Source: an uncultured Clostridia bacterium (GTDB lineage: Bacteria > Bacillota > Clostridia > Oscillospirales > Acutalibacteraceae). Taken from it: a stretch of 34,340 nt of DNA. The stretch spans positions 1-34,340 of the forward strand of contig CALFTN010000012.1 of assembly GCA_937916395.1 (NCBI GenBank). The letters run 5' to 3'. Below, piece after piece: positions 13,538 to 23,089 of the stretch (position 1 is its first letter; every line of letters begins with the position of its first letter). Position numbers and translations under genes: made by a program. The notes below the pieces were generated by a model, which was not told the DNA's origin, ran no database searches, and saw only the letters and a list, made by a program, of their open reading frames with translations.

Positions 13538-14454
13538 ATTTCAATCACTTCACTGACTTCACATGGTGCCTCTTTCCCCTTTAAAACTATCACCTTACTG
13601 AAAACTCTTGAATCAATCAATTTTTTTATATTGGGACGAAGCAACACTTCATCTAAACTGCTACCATGTGCAGTGGCAATAAATTTAACACCACTATTCA
13701 TTCCAGAAAGCATAGCACTCACTTCATCATCAAGCCCAATTTCATCAAGCACTATTACATCTGGTGAAAGAGTTCTCAAAGCAATGTCAATCCCCACTTC
13801 TTTAGGAAAAAGCGATAAAACATCAGTGTGAACCCCCACATCAACGCCACCACCAAAGCTTTTTGATGCAATTTCATCCCTTTCATCTACCACAACAACC
13901 TTTTGCGGTTCAAAAGAATTTTCACCTGCATAGCTTCTGCACAAATCTCTTAAAAGTGTAGTTTTGCCAGATAACGGCTGACCCACAATAAGAAAAGAAC
14001 TGCACTTCTCCCCCACTTTTTTTATAAGCTCTCTGCTACAACCTATAAAGTCCCTCGAAATTCTTATATTGACACTTGAAAATGAAGATATAGAATACAC
14101 CACACCATCTTTTATAACCGCACTACCTGCAACTCCTGCTTTGCAACCATTTTTGAGTGGCAAATAGCCTTTAGCTAACATATCCTGATATGTATGAATA
14201 GAACGTCTTGACAGAGAAAACACTATTTCTTGTAATTTTTTATTGTCAACGAAATATAAATCATCGTTATAATTTACTGTAACTCGTCCATTTTTAGTAC
14301 AATAAAAAACTCCATCTTTTGTATTAAGTGTTACTGGCTTGTTACTCCTGAAACGAATTTCATTCACCTTACATTTAAAGTCGTTGTTAATAGCACAAAG
14401 AAAGTTTTCTACATCCTTTGGCAAAAGTGATACTGCATTTAAAAAATCTTTCAT
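13534..14454 (-). CDS. spoIIIAA: Stage III sporulation protein AA (ATPase)
   Basis: 306 residues. Walker A GQPLSGKTT (158-166), Walker B DVIVLDEIG (232-240), plus the VVVDERDEIA strand near 187 and IATAHGSS near 259. The family is a secretion-ATPase relative that energises assembly or transport of the SpoIIIA-SpoIIQ channel in the mother cell. First gene of the operon; ribosome binding site GAAAGGA before ATG 14454. The AT-rich 180-base gap upstream probably holds the sporulation promoter, but I could not identify sigma-E boxes with confidence. Confidence 0.95.
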   Translation of the reverse strand: MKDFLNAVSLLPKDVENFLCAINNDFKCKVNEIRFRSNKPVTLNTKDGVFYCTKNGRVTVNYNDDLYFVDNKKLQEIVFSLSRRSIHTYQDMLAKGYLPLKNGCKAGVAGSAVIKDGVVYSISSFSSVNIRISRDFIGCSRELIKKVGEKCSSFLIVGQPLSGKTTLLRDLCRSYAGENSFEPQKVVVVDERDEIASKSFGGGVDVGVHTDVLSLFPKEVGIDIALRTLSPDVIVLDEIGLDDEVSAMLSGMNSGVKFIATAHGSSLDEVLLRPNIKKLIDSRVFSKVIVLKGKEAPCEVSEVIEI

Positions 14455-14572
14455 TTTGTATAATCCTTTCTTTTTGTTTTGGGGTTCTACAAAATAATAT
14501 TTACACTTGTCCGAAAATAGAACTTTATATAAAAAATATTTTTTAACTGTTTATTAAAAAACAGCAAAAAGA

Positions 14573-14601
14573 TTGAAAGAATTTTACATATATGGTATTA
14601 T
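14573..14601 (+). promoter_or_regulatory. Promoter of yfhO-comM
   Basis: TTGAAA (14573-14578), 17-bp spacer, TATTAT (14596-14601), 33 bases before the yfhO start codon. Confidence 0.72.
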
Positions 14602-14634
14602 ATAGCGTAATTAATATTTATCAGGTGAAAATAA

Positions 14635-17475
14635 ATGAAAAACAAATTTTTAGAAAATAAAAAATTGAAACCCTTTTATGATAACCGCTATTCATTCTTA
14701 GCAGCTGGTTGCACATTCTTTATTATGATGGTGGTTTATTATTGCTTTGATTTAATTCCATTTGGAGATAAAACCATATTGCGAATGGACCTTTACCACC
14801 AATATGGCCCACTCTTTGCAGAATTTTACGAAAGATTTGTGAATGCTGACAGTTTTCTTTATTCATGGACTTCTGGCGGTGGTGGAACATTTTTAGGTAA
14901 CTTCTACAACTACCTTTCATCACCTTTTGCACTTGTAATGCTTTTAGTTGGTCACAAAAATATGCCTGAGGCTATTGCAATAATGATTATCTTAAAAGCA
15001 ATTACAGCTTCTTACACATTCTCATATTTTATAAGAAAAAAATACACACCTGAGGAATCCCCTTTAACTTCTGCTTTCGGCGTGTTATATGCTTGTAGTG
15101 GCTTTTTTATTGCTTACTACTGGAACGTAATGTGGATTGATTCATTTTATCTTTTTCCGCTTGTAATGCTTGGAATAGATAAAATCATCAAAGAAAGAAA
15201 AGCTTCGCTTTATATAGTTACTTTAACACTCACCTTCTTAACAAACTATTATATGGCTTATATGGTTTGCATCTTCTCAGTGTTATTCTTCATTTACAAC
15301 TACTTTATAGAGTACGATTTTTCTTCCACCTACTTTGGCAGATTAAAAGAAAGAGAAAACAATATTAAATCAACATTAAGCTGGGCTTTTAACAACTTAA
15401 GAAATTCAAGATTTTTCGACACAGGCTCAATCTTTGCAATTTCTTCTGTTTTTGCCGCTTGTCTTAGTGCCTTTGCACTTTTACCTGTTTATTTCATTCT
15501 TCAGAATTGTTCTGCAACAAGTGGTACTTTCCCGGAAGAATTAAAAACCTATTTCTCAATTTTTGACTTTTTAGCTAATCACCTTGCATATTTAGACCCA
15601 ACAATACGCAGTAGTGGCGACGATGTTTTGCCTAATATCTATTGCGGTGTTTTAACTGTAATGTTAGTACCACTCTTTATTTTCTCTAACAAAATAAGTG
15701 GTAAAGAGAAGATTTTCAGCTGTGCAATTTTAGGTATTATGTTTGCAAGCTGTTACACCAACTATTTGAACTACATCTGGCATGGCTTCCACTTCCCTAA
15801 TGATTTACCATACAGATTTTCTTATATGTATTCATTCTTGCTTCTGATTTTTGCATTCAGAGCACTCACATTTATAAAAGAATACACAAGAAGACAAATT
15901 ATTGGTGTTGGCACTGCAACAATATTCTTCGTTATAATGGTTCAGGAAATCGGCTCTAAAAACTTCTCTGAGGTTGGCGTATGGATTTGCATTGCATTTA
16001 TTGGTATCTATTGCCTTGCACTCAGTGTTTTAAACAACAAAAGTTTCCCAAAAATCGCTGTTGCGGCATTAATTCTTTGCTCTTGCTGTGCTGAATATAT
16101 TGTTGCTAACACCAATAACTACAGCATGGACCAACCAAAAACCAACTTTGTAAGTGATTATGACGATTTTCAGATTTTAAAGAATAAAATTGACGAATAC
16201 GAGGGCAATGAAAACTACAGAATGGAGCTCACATCACTTCGTGCCAGAATGGACCCTTGCTGGTACTACTACAATGGTGTTTCTACATTCTCTTCAATGG
16301 CTTATGAAAAAGTTTCAAATATGCAATATCATTTAGGTATGTTTGGTAACTATATAAACAGCTACACATACCACAGGCAGACACCTGTTTACAACGCTTT
16401 CTTTGCACTCGACTACATTGTTGATAATGACCAGGGCTCAACTGCTGTTATGAATGATAGCTATTATGAAAGACTTTTCAGTAACGGTAAATTCACTGCA
16501 TATAAAAACAACTACTCATTACCAATTGCATTCAGAGCCAATGAAGAAATCGCTCGCTGGTCACACGACAACTCAAACCCATTTGAAGTACAAGCCAGTC
16601 TTTTTGCTGATACAACCGGTATAAACGATGTTTATACTGACCTTGAATTAGATAAAATCTCAACAAATAACACAGAATGTAATTATGAGGACTATGGTGA
16701 CTCCGGTTGCTATCCATACACTGTAACAGGTGATTTGGCAGATGCCTCTTTAACTTATGACTTGACAGTAAAAGAAAGCGGTAATGCATATCTCTACTTT
16801 AAAACTGGTTCAAATTCTGTTGAAAGAATTACTGTTACCCTTTCCAATGGCATTTCACTCTCTCAGGCAATTGACACAAAGCCTTATGTTCTTGATTTAG
16901 GCTATCTCGAAAAAGGTGACAGCGTTTCGGTTTTTGCCCCTGTTAAAGAAGATATGAGTGGCTACACATATCTTTATGCCGTAACATTAAATGATAAACA
17001 ATTCCAAAAAGGCTTCAACCAATTAAATGCTGATTCCTTACAAATAACTGATTTTAAAGAAACAAAAATTGAAGGTACTATGAATGCAAGTGAAGATGGT
17101 GTTATTTTCACATCTATAAACTACGACACAGGCTGGTCTGTCTACATTGACGGCGAAAAGGTCAATAAAGATGATATTGTTGCTATTGGCGATGCACTAT
17201 TAGGCGTAAGGGTAACAAAAGGCACTCATACAGTAACATTCAAATATATGCCTGAAGGGCTCTTGTTGGGTGCAATTCTTTCTGTTTTAGCTTTGACTAC
17301 AGTCTTACTTCTCTTATTTATAAAGAAAAAAGGCTGGTTCAGCTTCAACCCTGAATTATATGTTGAAACTGTTACAGAAGAAATAGATGCAATTGATGCA
17401 TTTGATGCAAATTCCAATATAGTAGAAGAAAATGTATCATCAGAAGAACAAAACAATGAAACCTTAGAAGAATAA
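14635..17475 (+). CDS. yfhO: YfhO family polytopic membrane protein
   Basis: 946 residues. A first helix (about 22-42), then DLYHQYGPLFAEFYERF and SWTSGGGGTFLGNFYNYLSSPF, both hallmarks of the YfhO family, a dozen or so membrane helices to about residue 500, a large extracytoplasmic domain (about 500-870) and a final helix (about 880-900) with an acidic cytoplasmic tail. YfhO proteins have a GT-C glycosyltransferase-like fold and in Bacillus decorate lipoteichoic acid; the acceptor here is unknown. The start has AGGTGAAAATAA upstream. comM begins 12 bases after the stop, so both are probably co-transcribed although functionally unrelated. The tail ETVTEEIDAIDAFDANSN is longer than in most relatives. 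Confidence 0.92.
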   Translation: MKNKFLENKKLKPFYDNRYSFLAAGCTFFIMMVVYYCFDLIPFGDKTILRMDLYHQYGPLFAEFYERFVNADSFLYSWTSGGGGTFLGNFYNYLSSPFALVMLLVGHKNMPEAIAIMIILKAITASYTFSYFIRKKYTPEESPLTSAFGVLYACSGFFIAYYWNVMWIDSFYLFPLVMLGIDKIIKERKASLYIVTLTLTFLTNYYMAYMVCIFSVLFFIYNYFIEYDFSSTYFGRLKERENNIKSTLSWAFNNLRNSRFFDTGSIFAISSVFAACLSAFALLPVYFILQNCSATSGTFPEELKTYFSIFDFLANHLAYLDPTIRSSGDDVLPNIYCGVLTVMLVPLFIFSNKISGKEKIFSCAILGIMFASCYTNYLNYIWHGFHFPNDLPYRFSYMYSFLLLIFAFRALTFIKEYTRRQIIGVGTATIFFVIMVQEIGSKNFSEVGVWICIAFIGIYCLALSVLNNKSFPKIAVAALILCSCCAEYIVANTNNYSMDQPKTNFVSDYDDFQILKNKIDEYEGNENYRMELTSLRARMDPCWYYYNGVSTFSSMAYEKVSNMQYHLGMFGNYINSYTYHRQTPVYNAFFALDYIVDNDQGSTAVMNDSYYERLFSNGKFTAYKNNYSLPIAFRANEEIARWSHDNSNPFEVQASLFADTTGINDVYTDLELDKISTNNTECNYEDYGDSGCYPYTVTGDLADASLTYDLTVKESGNAYLYFKTGSNSVERITVTLSNGISLSQAIDTKPYVLDLGYLEKGDSVSVFAPVKEDMSGYTYLYAVTLNDKQFQKGFNQLNADSLQITDFKETKIEGTMNASEDGVIFTSINYDTGWSVYIDGEKVNKDDIVAIGDALLGVRVTKGTHTVTFKYMPEGLLLGAILSVLALTTVLLLLFIKKKGWFSFNPELYVETVTEEIDAIDAFDANSNIVEENVSSEEQNNETLEE

Positions 17476-17487
17476 AGGTGTTTTATA

Positions 17488-19026
17488 ATGTTTACTAAAA
17501 TTAAAAGTGTTGGTCTTATGGGGCTTAATTCATATATGGTAGATGTTGAGCTCAGTATGTCATCAGCAGGCAAAGGTAGCAATGTAAGCATTGTTGGGCT
17601 TCCTGATACAGCTGTAAGCGAAGCCAAAGACAGAGTTACTGCTGCACTTAAGAACTCCGGACTTGATATGAGCTTCGCTTATCATTACACATTTAACCTT
17701 GCTCCTGCTGATACTAAAAAAGAAGGCTCTTATTACGACTTGCCACTTGCAATAGCAGTTCTTTCTGCAACTCAGCAAATTCGTGGTGACTACAAAGATG
17801 CCGCTTTCGTCGGTGAGCTTTCGTTGTCTGGTGAAATTAAAAGCATAAAAGGCGTTTTGCCTATGGTTATCGCCGCAAAAGAGCACGGCATAAAAGAAAT
17901 TTATGTACCGTTTGACAATTGCGAAGAAGCTGCTGTTATTGAAGATATAAAAGTTTATGGCGTTAAAACCTTAAAAGAGGTTGTAGACCACATAAACGAC
18001 TTCGCTGTCATAGAGCCTGTTAAATTAAAACCTTTTACTACTTTCGAGGTACCCTCTTATTTACCTGATTTTAAAGATGTCAAGGGTCAGTTTGAAGTAA
18101 AAAGAGCTTTAGAGGTTGCGGCTGCCGGTGGTCATAATGTTATGATGATTGGCCCCCCTGGTTCAGGTAAAAGTATGCTCGCCAAAAGAATACCGACGAT
18201 TTTGCCTGATATTACAGTTGACGAGGCATTAGAAACAACAAAAATCTATTCACTTTCAGGTAATCTTTCTAAAGATAACCCAATTATAAATTACAGACCA
18301 TTCAGAGCACCACACCACTCCGTTTCACCTGCTGGCCTTTCAGGCGGCGGAACAATACCAAAGCCCGGTGAGCTTTCACTTGCTCACAATGGTGTGTTAT
18401 TTCTTGATGAATTACCAGAATTCACACGTAACACCATGGAGGTTTTAAGGCAACCTATTGAAAACGGCACTATAACAATTTCAAGAGCGGCTTGTGCTCT
18501 TACATACCCTTGCTCTGTTATGCTTATTTGTGCTATGAATCCATGCCCTTGTGGTCATTATGGTCATCCGACAAAAAAATGCACTTGTCCTTCTGGGGCA
18601 CCTGCAAGGTATCTTTCAAAGGTTTCTGGTCCATTACTTGACAGATTGGATATTCACATTGAAGTTCCACCAGTTGATTACGCTCAGCTTTCAACAACTG
18701 AAGAAAGCGAATGTTCTAAAGATATCAGAAAACGTGTAAATGAAGCTAGAGCAATTCAACTAGAACGTTTTAAGGGTACAACAGTTACCTGTAACGCAAA
18801 AATGACTCCTGCAATGACAAGGCAGTTTTGTGTTCTTAGTGAAGATGCTGCAAAAATTTTAGAAAACTCTTTTGAAAAGCTGGGGCTTTCTGCGAGAGCT
18901 TACGATAAAATTTTAAAAGTAGCAAGAACTATTGCTGACCTTGATAAATCAGAAATGATAGAAAAGAAGCACATTTTTGAGGCAATTCAATACAGAAGCC
19001 TTGACCGGAAATTCTGGAAAGAATAG
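17488..19026 (+). CDS. comM: YifB/ComM family Mg-chelatase-like AAA+ ATPase
   Basis: 512 residues, the normal family length. An N-terminal ChlI-like domain (about 20-145), AAA+ core with Walker A GPPGSGKS (222-229) and Walker B GVLFLDELPEF (302-312), and a C-terminal Mg-chelatase domain (about 400-505). A cysteine cluster CAMNPCPCGHYG...CTC (348-367) probably binds metal. In naturally competent bacteria ComM is a hexameric helicase promoting branch migration during transformation; it is widespread also in species not known to be competent. It overlaps nothing, has AAGGTG before ATG, and closes the yfhO transcript; the next promoter starts immediately after its stop. Confidence 0.95.
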   Translation: MFTKIKSVGLMGLNSYMVDVELSMSSAGKGSNVSIVGLPDTAVSEAKDRVTAALKNSGLDMSFAYHYTFNLAPADTKKEGSYYDLPLAIAVLSATQQIRGDYKDAAFVGELSLSGEIKSIKGVLPMVIAAKEHGIKEIYVPFDNCEEAAVIEDIKVYGVKTLKEVVDHINDFAVIEPVKLKPFTTFEVPSYLPDFKDVKGQFEVKRALEVAAAGGHNVMMIGPPGSGKSMLAKRIPTILPDITVDEALETTKIYSLSGNLSKDNPIINYRPFRAPHHSVSPAGLSGGGTIPKPGELSLAHNGVLFLDELPEFTRNTMEVLRQPIENGTITISRAACALTYPCSVMLICAMNPCPCGHYGHPTKKCTCPSGAPARYLSKVSGPLLDRLDIHIEVPPVDYAQLSTTEESECSKDIRKRVNEARAIQLERFKGTTVTCNAKMTPAMTRQFCVLSEDAAKILENSFEKLGLSARAYDKILKVARTIADLDKSEMIEKKHIFEAIQYRSLDRKFWKE

Positions 19027-19055
19027 TTGAAACTTCAAAATTCTTATGATATACT
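19027..19055 (+). promoter_or_regulatory. Promoter of ktrB-ktrA
   Basis: TTGAAA (19027-19032, directly adjoining the comM stop codon), 17-bp spacer, TATACT (19050-19055). Confidence 0.8.
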
Positions 19056-19094
19056 AAAAGCTGATTAGTTTTTATAAATTGGAGCATTTTAAAA

Positions 19095-20438
19095 ATGTTA
19101 GAAAAACTTCGTGAGAAATTCACCTATACTCAGACAATTGTACTGAGTTTCGTTCTTATTATTTTAATAGGTTCACTTTTATTATCTTTGCCAATTGCCA
19201 CTGCAAATGGTCAGCCTACACCTATTTTAAATGCGATGTTTACTGCAACAAGTGCAACTTGTGTAACAGGTTTGGTTATTTACGATACATTTACACATTG
19301 GTCGACATTCGGTCACATTGTAATCCTTTGCCTTATACAAATAGGTGGGTTGGGATTTATGTCTCTTGTTACAATGATTTCCGTATTCCGCGGAAAGCGT
19401 ATTGGTATATATGAACGAAGACTATTAATGCAATCCGAAGGTAATCTTAGACTTAGTGGTGTGGTAAAACTTTTAAAAAGAATTATAATCGGAACATTTT
19501 CGTTCGAGCTAATCGGAGCTGTTCTGCTATCTTTCAGATTTTGCCAAGAGTTCGGATTTTCTCGGGGGATTTTTTTCTCAGTCTTCCATTCCATTTCTGC
19601 TTTTTGTAATGCAGGTTTCGATTTAATGGGAGTAGAGTCACCTTTTTCCTCGCTTACAAATTTCCACAATGACCCCTTAGTATGTATTACTCTTATGTTT
19701 TTAATAGTAATAGGGGGATTAGGGTTCCTTGTCTGGAACGACATATTAAATTTCAAATTCGATTTCAAAAAATACTCTTTACATTCGAAAATAGTTTTTG
19801 CAACCACTTTCATAATTTCTGCTGCTTCAATTTTACTTTTTCTTATTTTTGAAGACAAAAACCTTTTGAACGGTCTTTCCATTGATGAAAAATTACTAAA
19901 AGCTGCTTTCCTTTCTATATCCCCAAGAACAGCAGGATTTAATACTTTGGATTTAACTCAACTTTCATCTGGTAGTGAAATTTTAACAATTATTCTTATG
20001 TTCATAGGTGGTAGTCCAGGTTCAACTGCAGGTGGTATAAAAATAACTACAGTTGCTGTATTATTCATTTTCACCCTTGCAACTGCAAGACACAATACTC
20101 ACCCTGAAATTTTCAAACGTTCTATCCCAATAGACACATTGAAACAAGCTTCGTCTATATTCTTTTTATATATATCTGCAGTTATTGTTTCGACCACTCT
20201 TATTGCTACTTTTGAAAATTCGGATATTTCAAATATTCTTTTTGAAGCTGTATCAGCAATTGGCACAGTGGGATTATCTAAAGGTCTAACCCCAACTTTA
20301 TCAGGAATTTCAAAACTCGTACTGATGATGTTGATGTTTGGTGGCCGAGTCGGTGGACTCTCATTATTTCTTTCTTTAGCAGAAAAGAAAGTAAATGCAC
20401 CTGTTGACAGACCAAAAGAAAATGTTATAGTAGGTTAA
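19095..20438 (+). CDS. ktrB: Potassium uptake protein, TrkH/KtrB family
   Basis: 447 residues, the length of KtrB. Four membrane-pore-membrane repeats are visible with their filter segments: ATSATCVTGLVI (near 55), SISAFCNAGFDL (near 166), SISPRTAGFNTL (near 277) and VSAIGTVGLSKG (near 389). The filter glycines are conserved in all four, so it should conduct K+ (or K+/Na+). It pairs with the cytoplasmic gating ring protein encoded 32 bases downstream, together forming a KtrAB-type transporter in the cell membrane. Ribosome binding site GGAG with a somewhat long spacing. No c-di-AMP riboswitch is visible in the 40-base leader. Confidence 0.95.
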   Translation: MLEKLREKFTYTQTIVLSFVLIILIGSLLLSLPIATANGQPTPILNAMFTATSATCVTGLVIYDTFTHWSTFGHIVILCLIQIGGLGFMSLVTMISVFRGKRIGIYERRLLMQSEGNLRLSGVVKLLKRIIIGTFSFELIGAVLLSFRFCQEFGFSRGIFFSVFHSISAFCNAGFDLMGVESPFSSLTNFHNDPLVCITLMFLIVIGGLGFLVWNDILNFKFDFKKYSLHSKIVFATTFIISAASILLFLIFEDKNLLNGLSIDEKLLKAAFLSISPRTAGFNTLDLTQLSSGSEILTIILMFIGGSPGSTAGGIKITTVAVLFIFTLATARHNTHPEIFKRSIPIDTLKQASSIFFLYISAVIVSTTLIATFENSDISNILFEAVSAIGTVGLSKGLTPTLSGISKLVLMMLMFGGRVGGLSLFLSLAEKKVNAPVDRPKENVIVG

Positions 20439-20470
20439 GAACAAAAACTAACTCACAAGGAGAATATATT

Positions 20471-21121
20471 ATGCAATCTATACTTGTTATCGGTGTCGGA
20501 AGATTTGGTAAGCACTTAGCTAAAACAATGCTTGATTTAGGTAACGACGTTGTTATAGTAGATAAAAACGAAGAAAAGGTTGAAGCTTTAAACAGCATTT
20601 TTCCAAACTCTTTCATTGGTGACTGTAAAAACGAAGGTGTTCTTCGTTCTTTAGGTATAAACAACTTTGATATTTGCTTCGTTTGTATAGGCAGAGATTT
20701 TCAGGCTTCACTTGAAATCACTTCTTTACTTAAAGAATTAGGTGCAAAAAAAGTTGTTTCTGTTGCTAAGCGTGACAGACAAGCAAATCTTTTGAAAAAA
20801 ATCGGTGCAGACGACACAATTTATCCTGAAAGAGAAATAGCTGAAAAGACTGGTATAAAATACAATGCTAAAAATATTTACGACTTAATTCAGATTACTG
20901 AAGAGTATGCAATTTACGAAATTCCGGTTCTTGTTTCTTGGGTCGGTAAAACAATTCAAGAGGTTGACGTTCGAAAAAACTACCACGTCAACATTATCGT
21001 TGTAAAAAATGGAGACAGAGTTACAGGTGCTCCTGGTGCTAACTACAAATTCATTGAAAACGACCACATTATGATTTTAGGCACACAGCACGATGTATTT
21101 AAACTAGCTAACAAAACCTGA
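20471..21121 (+). CDS. ktrA: Potassium uptake regulatory subunit, TrkA/KtrA family
   Basis: 216 residues. An RCK_N Rossmann domain with GVGRFG (8-13) and the acidic Asp31 ending strand 2 binds nucleotide; the C-terminal RCK_C domain (about 135-216) would bind c-di-AMP in relatives. It forms the octameric ring that gates KtrB. AAGGAG before ATG; ends in a strong bidirectional terminator. Length matches KtrA (about 220) rather than the two-domain TrkA of enterobacteria. Confidence 0.95.
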   Translation: MQSILVIGVGRFGKHLAKTMLDLGNDVVIVDKNEEKVEALNSIFPNSFIGDCKNEGVLRSLGINNFDICFVCIGRDFQASLEITSLLKELGAKKVVSVAKRDRQANLLKKIGADDTIYPEREIAEKTGIKYNAKNIYDLIQITEEYAIYEIPVLVSWVGKTIQEVDVRKNYHVNIIVVKNGDRVTGAPGANYKFIENDHIMILGTQHDVFKLANKT

Positions 21122-21123
21122 TT

Positions 21124-21157
21124 AAAAAACCATCAACAATTTGTTGATGGTTTTTTT
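21124..21157. terminator. Bidirectional terminator between ktrA and the EamA gene
   Basis: Stem aaaaaaccatcaaca / tgttgatggttttttt with an att loop, T-tract on both strands. The last four codons and stop of the minus-strand transporter lie inside it. Confidence 0.9.
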
Positions 21158-22074
21158 AATCTTATATTTTCTATTGGTAGCTGTGCTAAAATTATCGCGA
21201 CAAACACTAATATGCAACCGAATATCTCGTTGCTTGTAAGTCGTTCACCAAACACTGCACCTGAAAGTGCCGCAAATACAGATTCCAAGCTCATTAAAAG
21301 ACTTGCCACTGTAGGACTTAAATTTTTCTGTGACACAATCTGCAAGGTGTAAGCGACACCTGACGATAAAACTCCTGCATAAAGAATTGAAATAATTGCT
21401 TCTTTAATCAAAGCAAAATCAATTGTTTCAAATATCAATGCTGTAATAAGTGATAATACACCAACAACAAAAAACTGAACCAAAGAAAGTCTTACTCCGT
21501 CAACCTTTTTTACGAAATGGTCAATTACCATAATGTGCACGCCGAAACAAACTGCACAGAGTATAAGCATAAAATCTCCGAAATTGAGTGCACTTGTTTC
21601 TGAAACACACAAAAAATACATTCCTGTGACACCAAGCGCAATACAAACCCACATAAACGGCTTTATTTTGCGTTTTAAGAAAAGACCTAAAATAGGTACC
21701 GCTAATATGTAAAGAGTGGTTAAAAAGCCTGATTTGCCCACTCCTGACGAAATAATGCCAACTTGCTGTAAAAAGGATGCCACAAAGAGCACAATACCAC
21801 AAAAAGAGCCACCCAACAATAAATCTTTTGAAAAGAATGATTTATATTCGCCGTGCTGACCTTCTCCCTGTTTCTGACCTTTTTTATAAACAAATATTGA
21901 AACCGGAACAAGCGTCAACACACCAAAAAACGAGCGTGACATAAGAAATGTAAACTGCCCTAAAATGTCTAATGCTTCACTTTGTGCAACAAATGCACTA
22001 CCCCATATAAACGCTGCCAGCGTAAGAAGAAGCGAAGCCACCAATTGTTTTCTTTTATCTTTTTTTAATGCCAT
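21133..22074 (-). CDS. DMT-family transporter (EamA)
   Basis: 313 residues with about ten membrane helices in two EamA repeats; the first shows AAFIWGSAFVAQ and SRSFFGVLTLVP, the second GVLSSGVAYTLQIVSQKNLSPTVASLLMSLESVFAALSGAVFGE. Drug/metabolite transporter superfamily exporters carry amino acids or small metabolites; the substrate is unknown. Its ATG has GGAG six bases upstream, overlapping the mcsB stop region (3 bases apart), so it is the third gene of the mcsA-mcsB transcript. The coding sequence runs into the terminator hairpin. Confidence 0.92.
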   Translation of the reverse strand: MALKKDKRKQLVASLLLTLAAFIWGSAFVAQSEALDILGQFTFLMSRSFFGVLTLVPVSIFVYKKGQKQGEGQHGEYKSFFSKDLLLGGSFCGIVLFVASFLQQVGIISSGVGKSGFLTTLYILAVPILGLFLKRKIKPFMWVCIALGVTGMYFLCVSETSALNFGDFMLILCAVCFGVHIMVIDHFVKKVDGVRLSLVQFFVVGVLSLITALIFETIDFALIKEAIISILYAGVLSSGVAYTLQIVSQKNLSPTVASLLMSLESVFAALSGAVFGERLTSNEIFGCILVFVAIILAQLPIENIRLKKPSTNC

Positions 22075-22077
22075 AGA

Positions 22078-23088
22078 TTACTCCAACATTTCACGCACAC
22101 GTGTAGCTCTTAAAGCGTCTCGACCATTTCGATCTAAAGGTCTGTCTACAGAAAGCGAAATTGTTGCAGGCTGTAAATTAATCATCATACCTTCTATTTT
22201 CGCTGTATCAATATTAATTAAACCTTTTACTGCACCAAGTCGAACTAAGGATAATAAATCCATAAGCTCATCTGTATCTATAAGTCTTGCATATTTAAGT
22301 GTACCAAAAGCTCTGAAAATTTTATCTTCGCTAACTGTTAATTTTAAAAGCTCTTCTCTTGCTGCTCTTTCTTGCGCCGCAATTTGCAAAGCGATTGATT
22401 TAAGATTTTCGATAGCTGCTTTTTCAGAAATACCCAAAGTGATGCTATTGCTCAACTGGAACATATCGCCCTTAGCAGAAGCACCCTCACCATAAGACCC
22501 ACGAAGAGTAAGACCTAATTTCTGAACAGTTGAAATAAGCTTTGGTATTTGCATAAGTGACACAAGTCCTGGTAAATGAAGCACCACAGATGCCTTCATA
22601 CCTGTACCTATAATAGTAGGGTCCTGTGTTAAATAACCAATTCTTTCATCAAATGCAAAATTGAGCTTACTTGAAAGAGCATTATCAATTTCATTAGCAG
22701 TTTTATATGCTTCATCAAGAGAAAATGCTGCATACATAACCTGAAAACGAATATGGTCTTCTTCATTCAACATTACACTTACAGATTCATCTTCTGTAAT
22801 TAAAAGTGCTCTACCATCCCTTGAAGATGCAAACTCAGGGCTTACAAGATGTCTTTCAGCGAGTGAGACAACCTCATATTGAGAAAGTGTTTTCATTTCT
22901 AAATAATTGAAGTTGTAATTTACAAGTGAATCTGATGCATCTTTAATGATGCTGTTCACCTTCAGCTTGTCTTGTAAAGAAAGCATTTGTGGAAAAGGAA
23001 ACTCTCTTAAATTTCTGACTAAGTGAATACTTGTGCTTATTATAACATCATTCTGCACACCAGTACCTAAATACCATTTTGCACCCAT
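22078..23088 (-). CDS. mcsB: McsB-like protein arginine kinase homologue, catalytic residues altered
   Basis: 336 residues, clearly McsB by NEEDHIRFQ (109-117), RGSYGEG (196-202) and RATRVREML near the end. McsB normally phosphorylates arginines to mark proteins for ClpCP. Here several hallmark residues differ: the SSRIRLAR nucleotide motif reads STSIHLVR (18-25), so two ATP-contacting Arg are Ser and His; CPTNxGTGLR reads DPTIIGTGMK (156-165), losing the Cys and the Arg. Glu201 is kept. This suggests reduced or no kinase activity. A GTG start at 23103 is possible in frame, but GGAGG lies eight bases before the ATG at 23088, one base after the mcsA stop. ctsR and clpC, usual neighbours, are absent. 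Confidence 0.9.
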   Translation of the reverse strand: MGAKWYLGTGVQNDVIISTSIHLVRNLREFPFPQMLSLQDKLKVNSIIKDASDSLVNYNFNYLEMKTLSQYEVVSLAERHLVSPEFASSRDGRALLITEDESVSVMLNEEDHIRFQVMYAAFSLDEAYKTANEIDNALSSKLNFAFDERIGYLTQDPTIIGTGMKASVVLHLPGLVSLMQIPKLISTVQKLGLTLRGSYGEGASAKGDMFQLSNSITLGISEKAAIENLKSIALQIAAQERAAREELLKLTVSEDKIFRAFGTLKYARLIDTDELMDLLSLVRLGAVKGLINIDTAKIEGMMINLQPATISLSVDRPLDRNGRDALRATRVREMLE

Positions 23089-23089
23089 A

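Noticed and set aside
14455..14634. Sigma-E promoter of spoIIIA
   Set aside because: Expected here, but no pair of boxes with the right spacing stood out in this AT-rich stretch, so no site is claimed.
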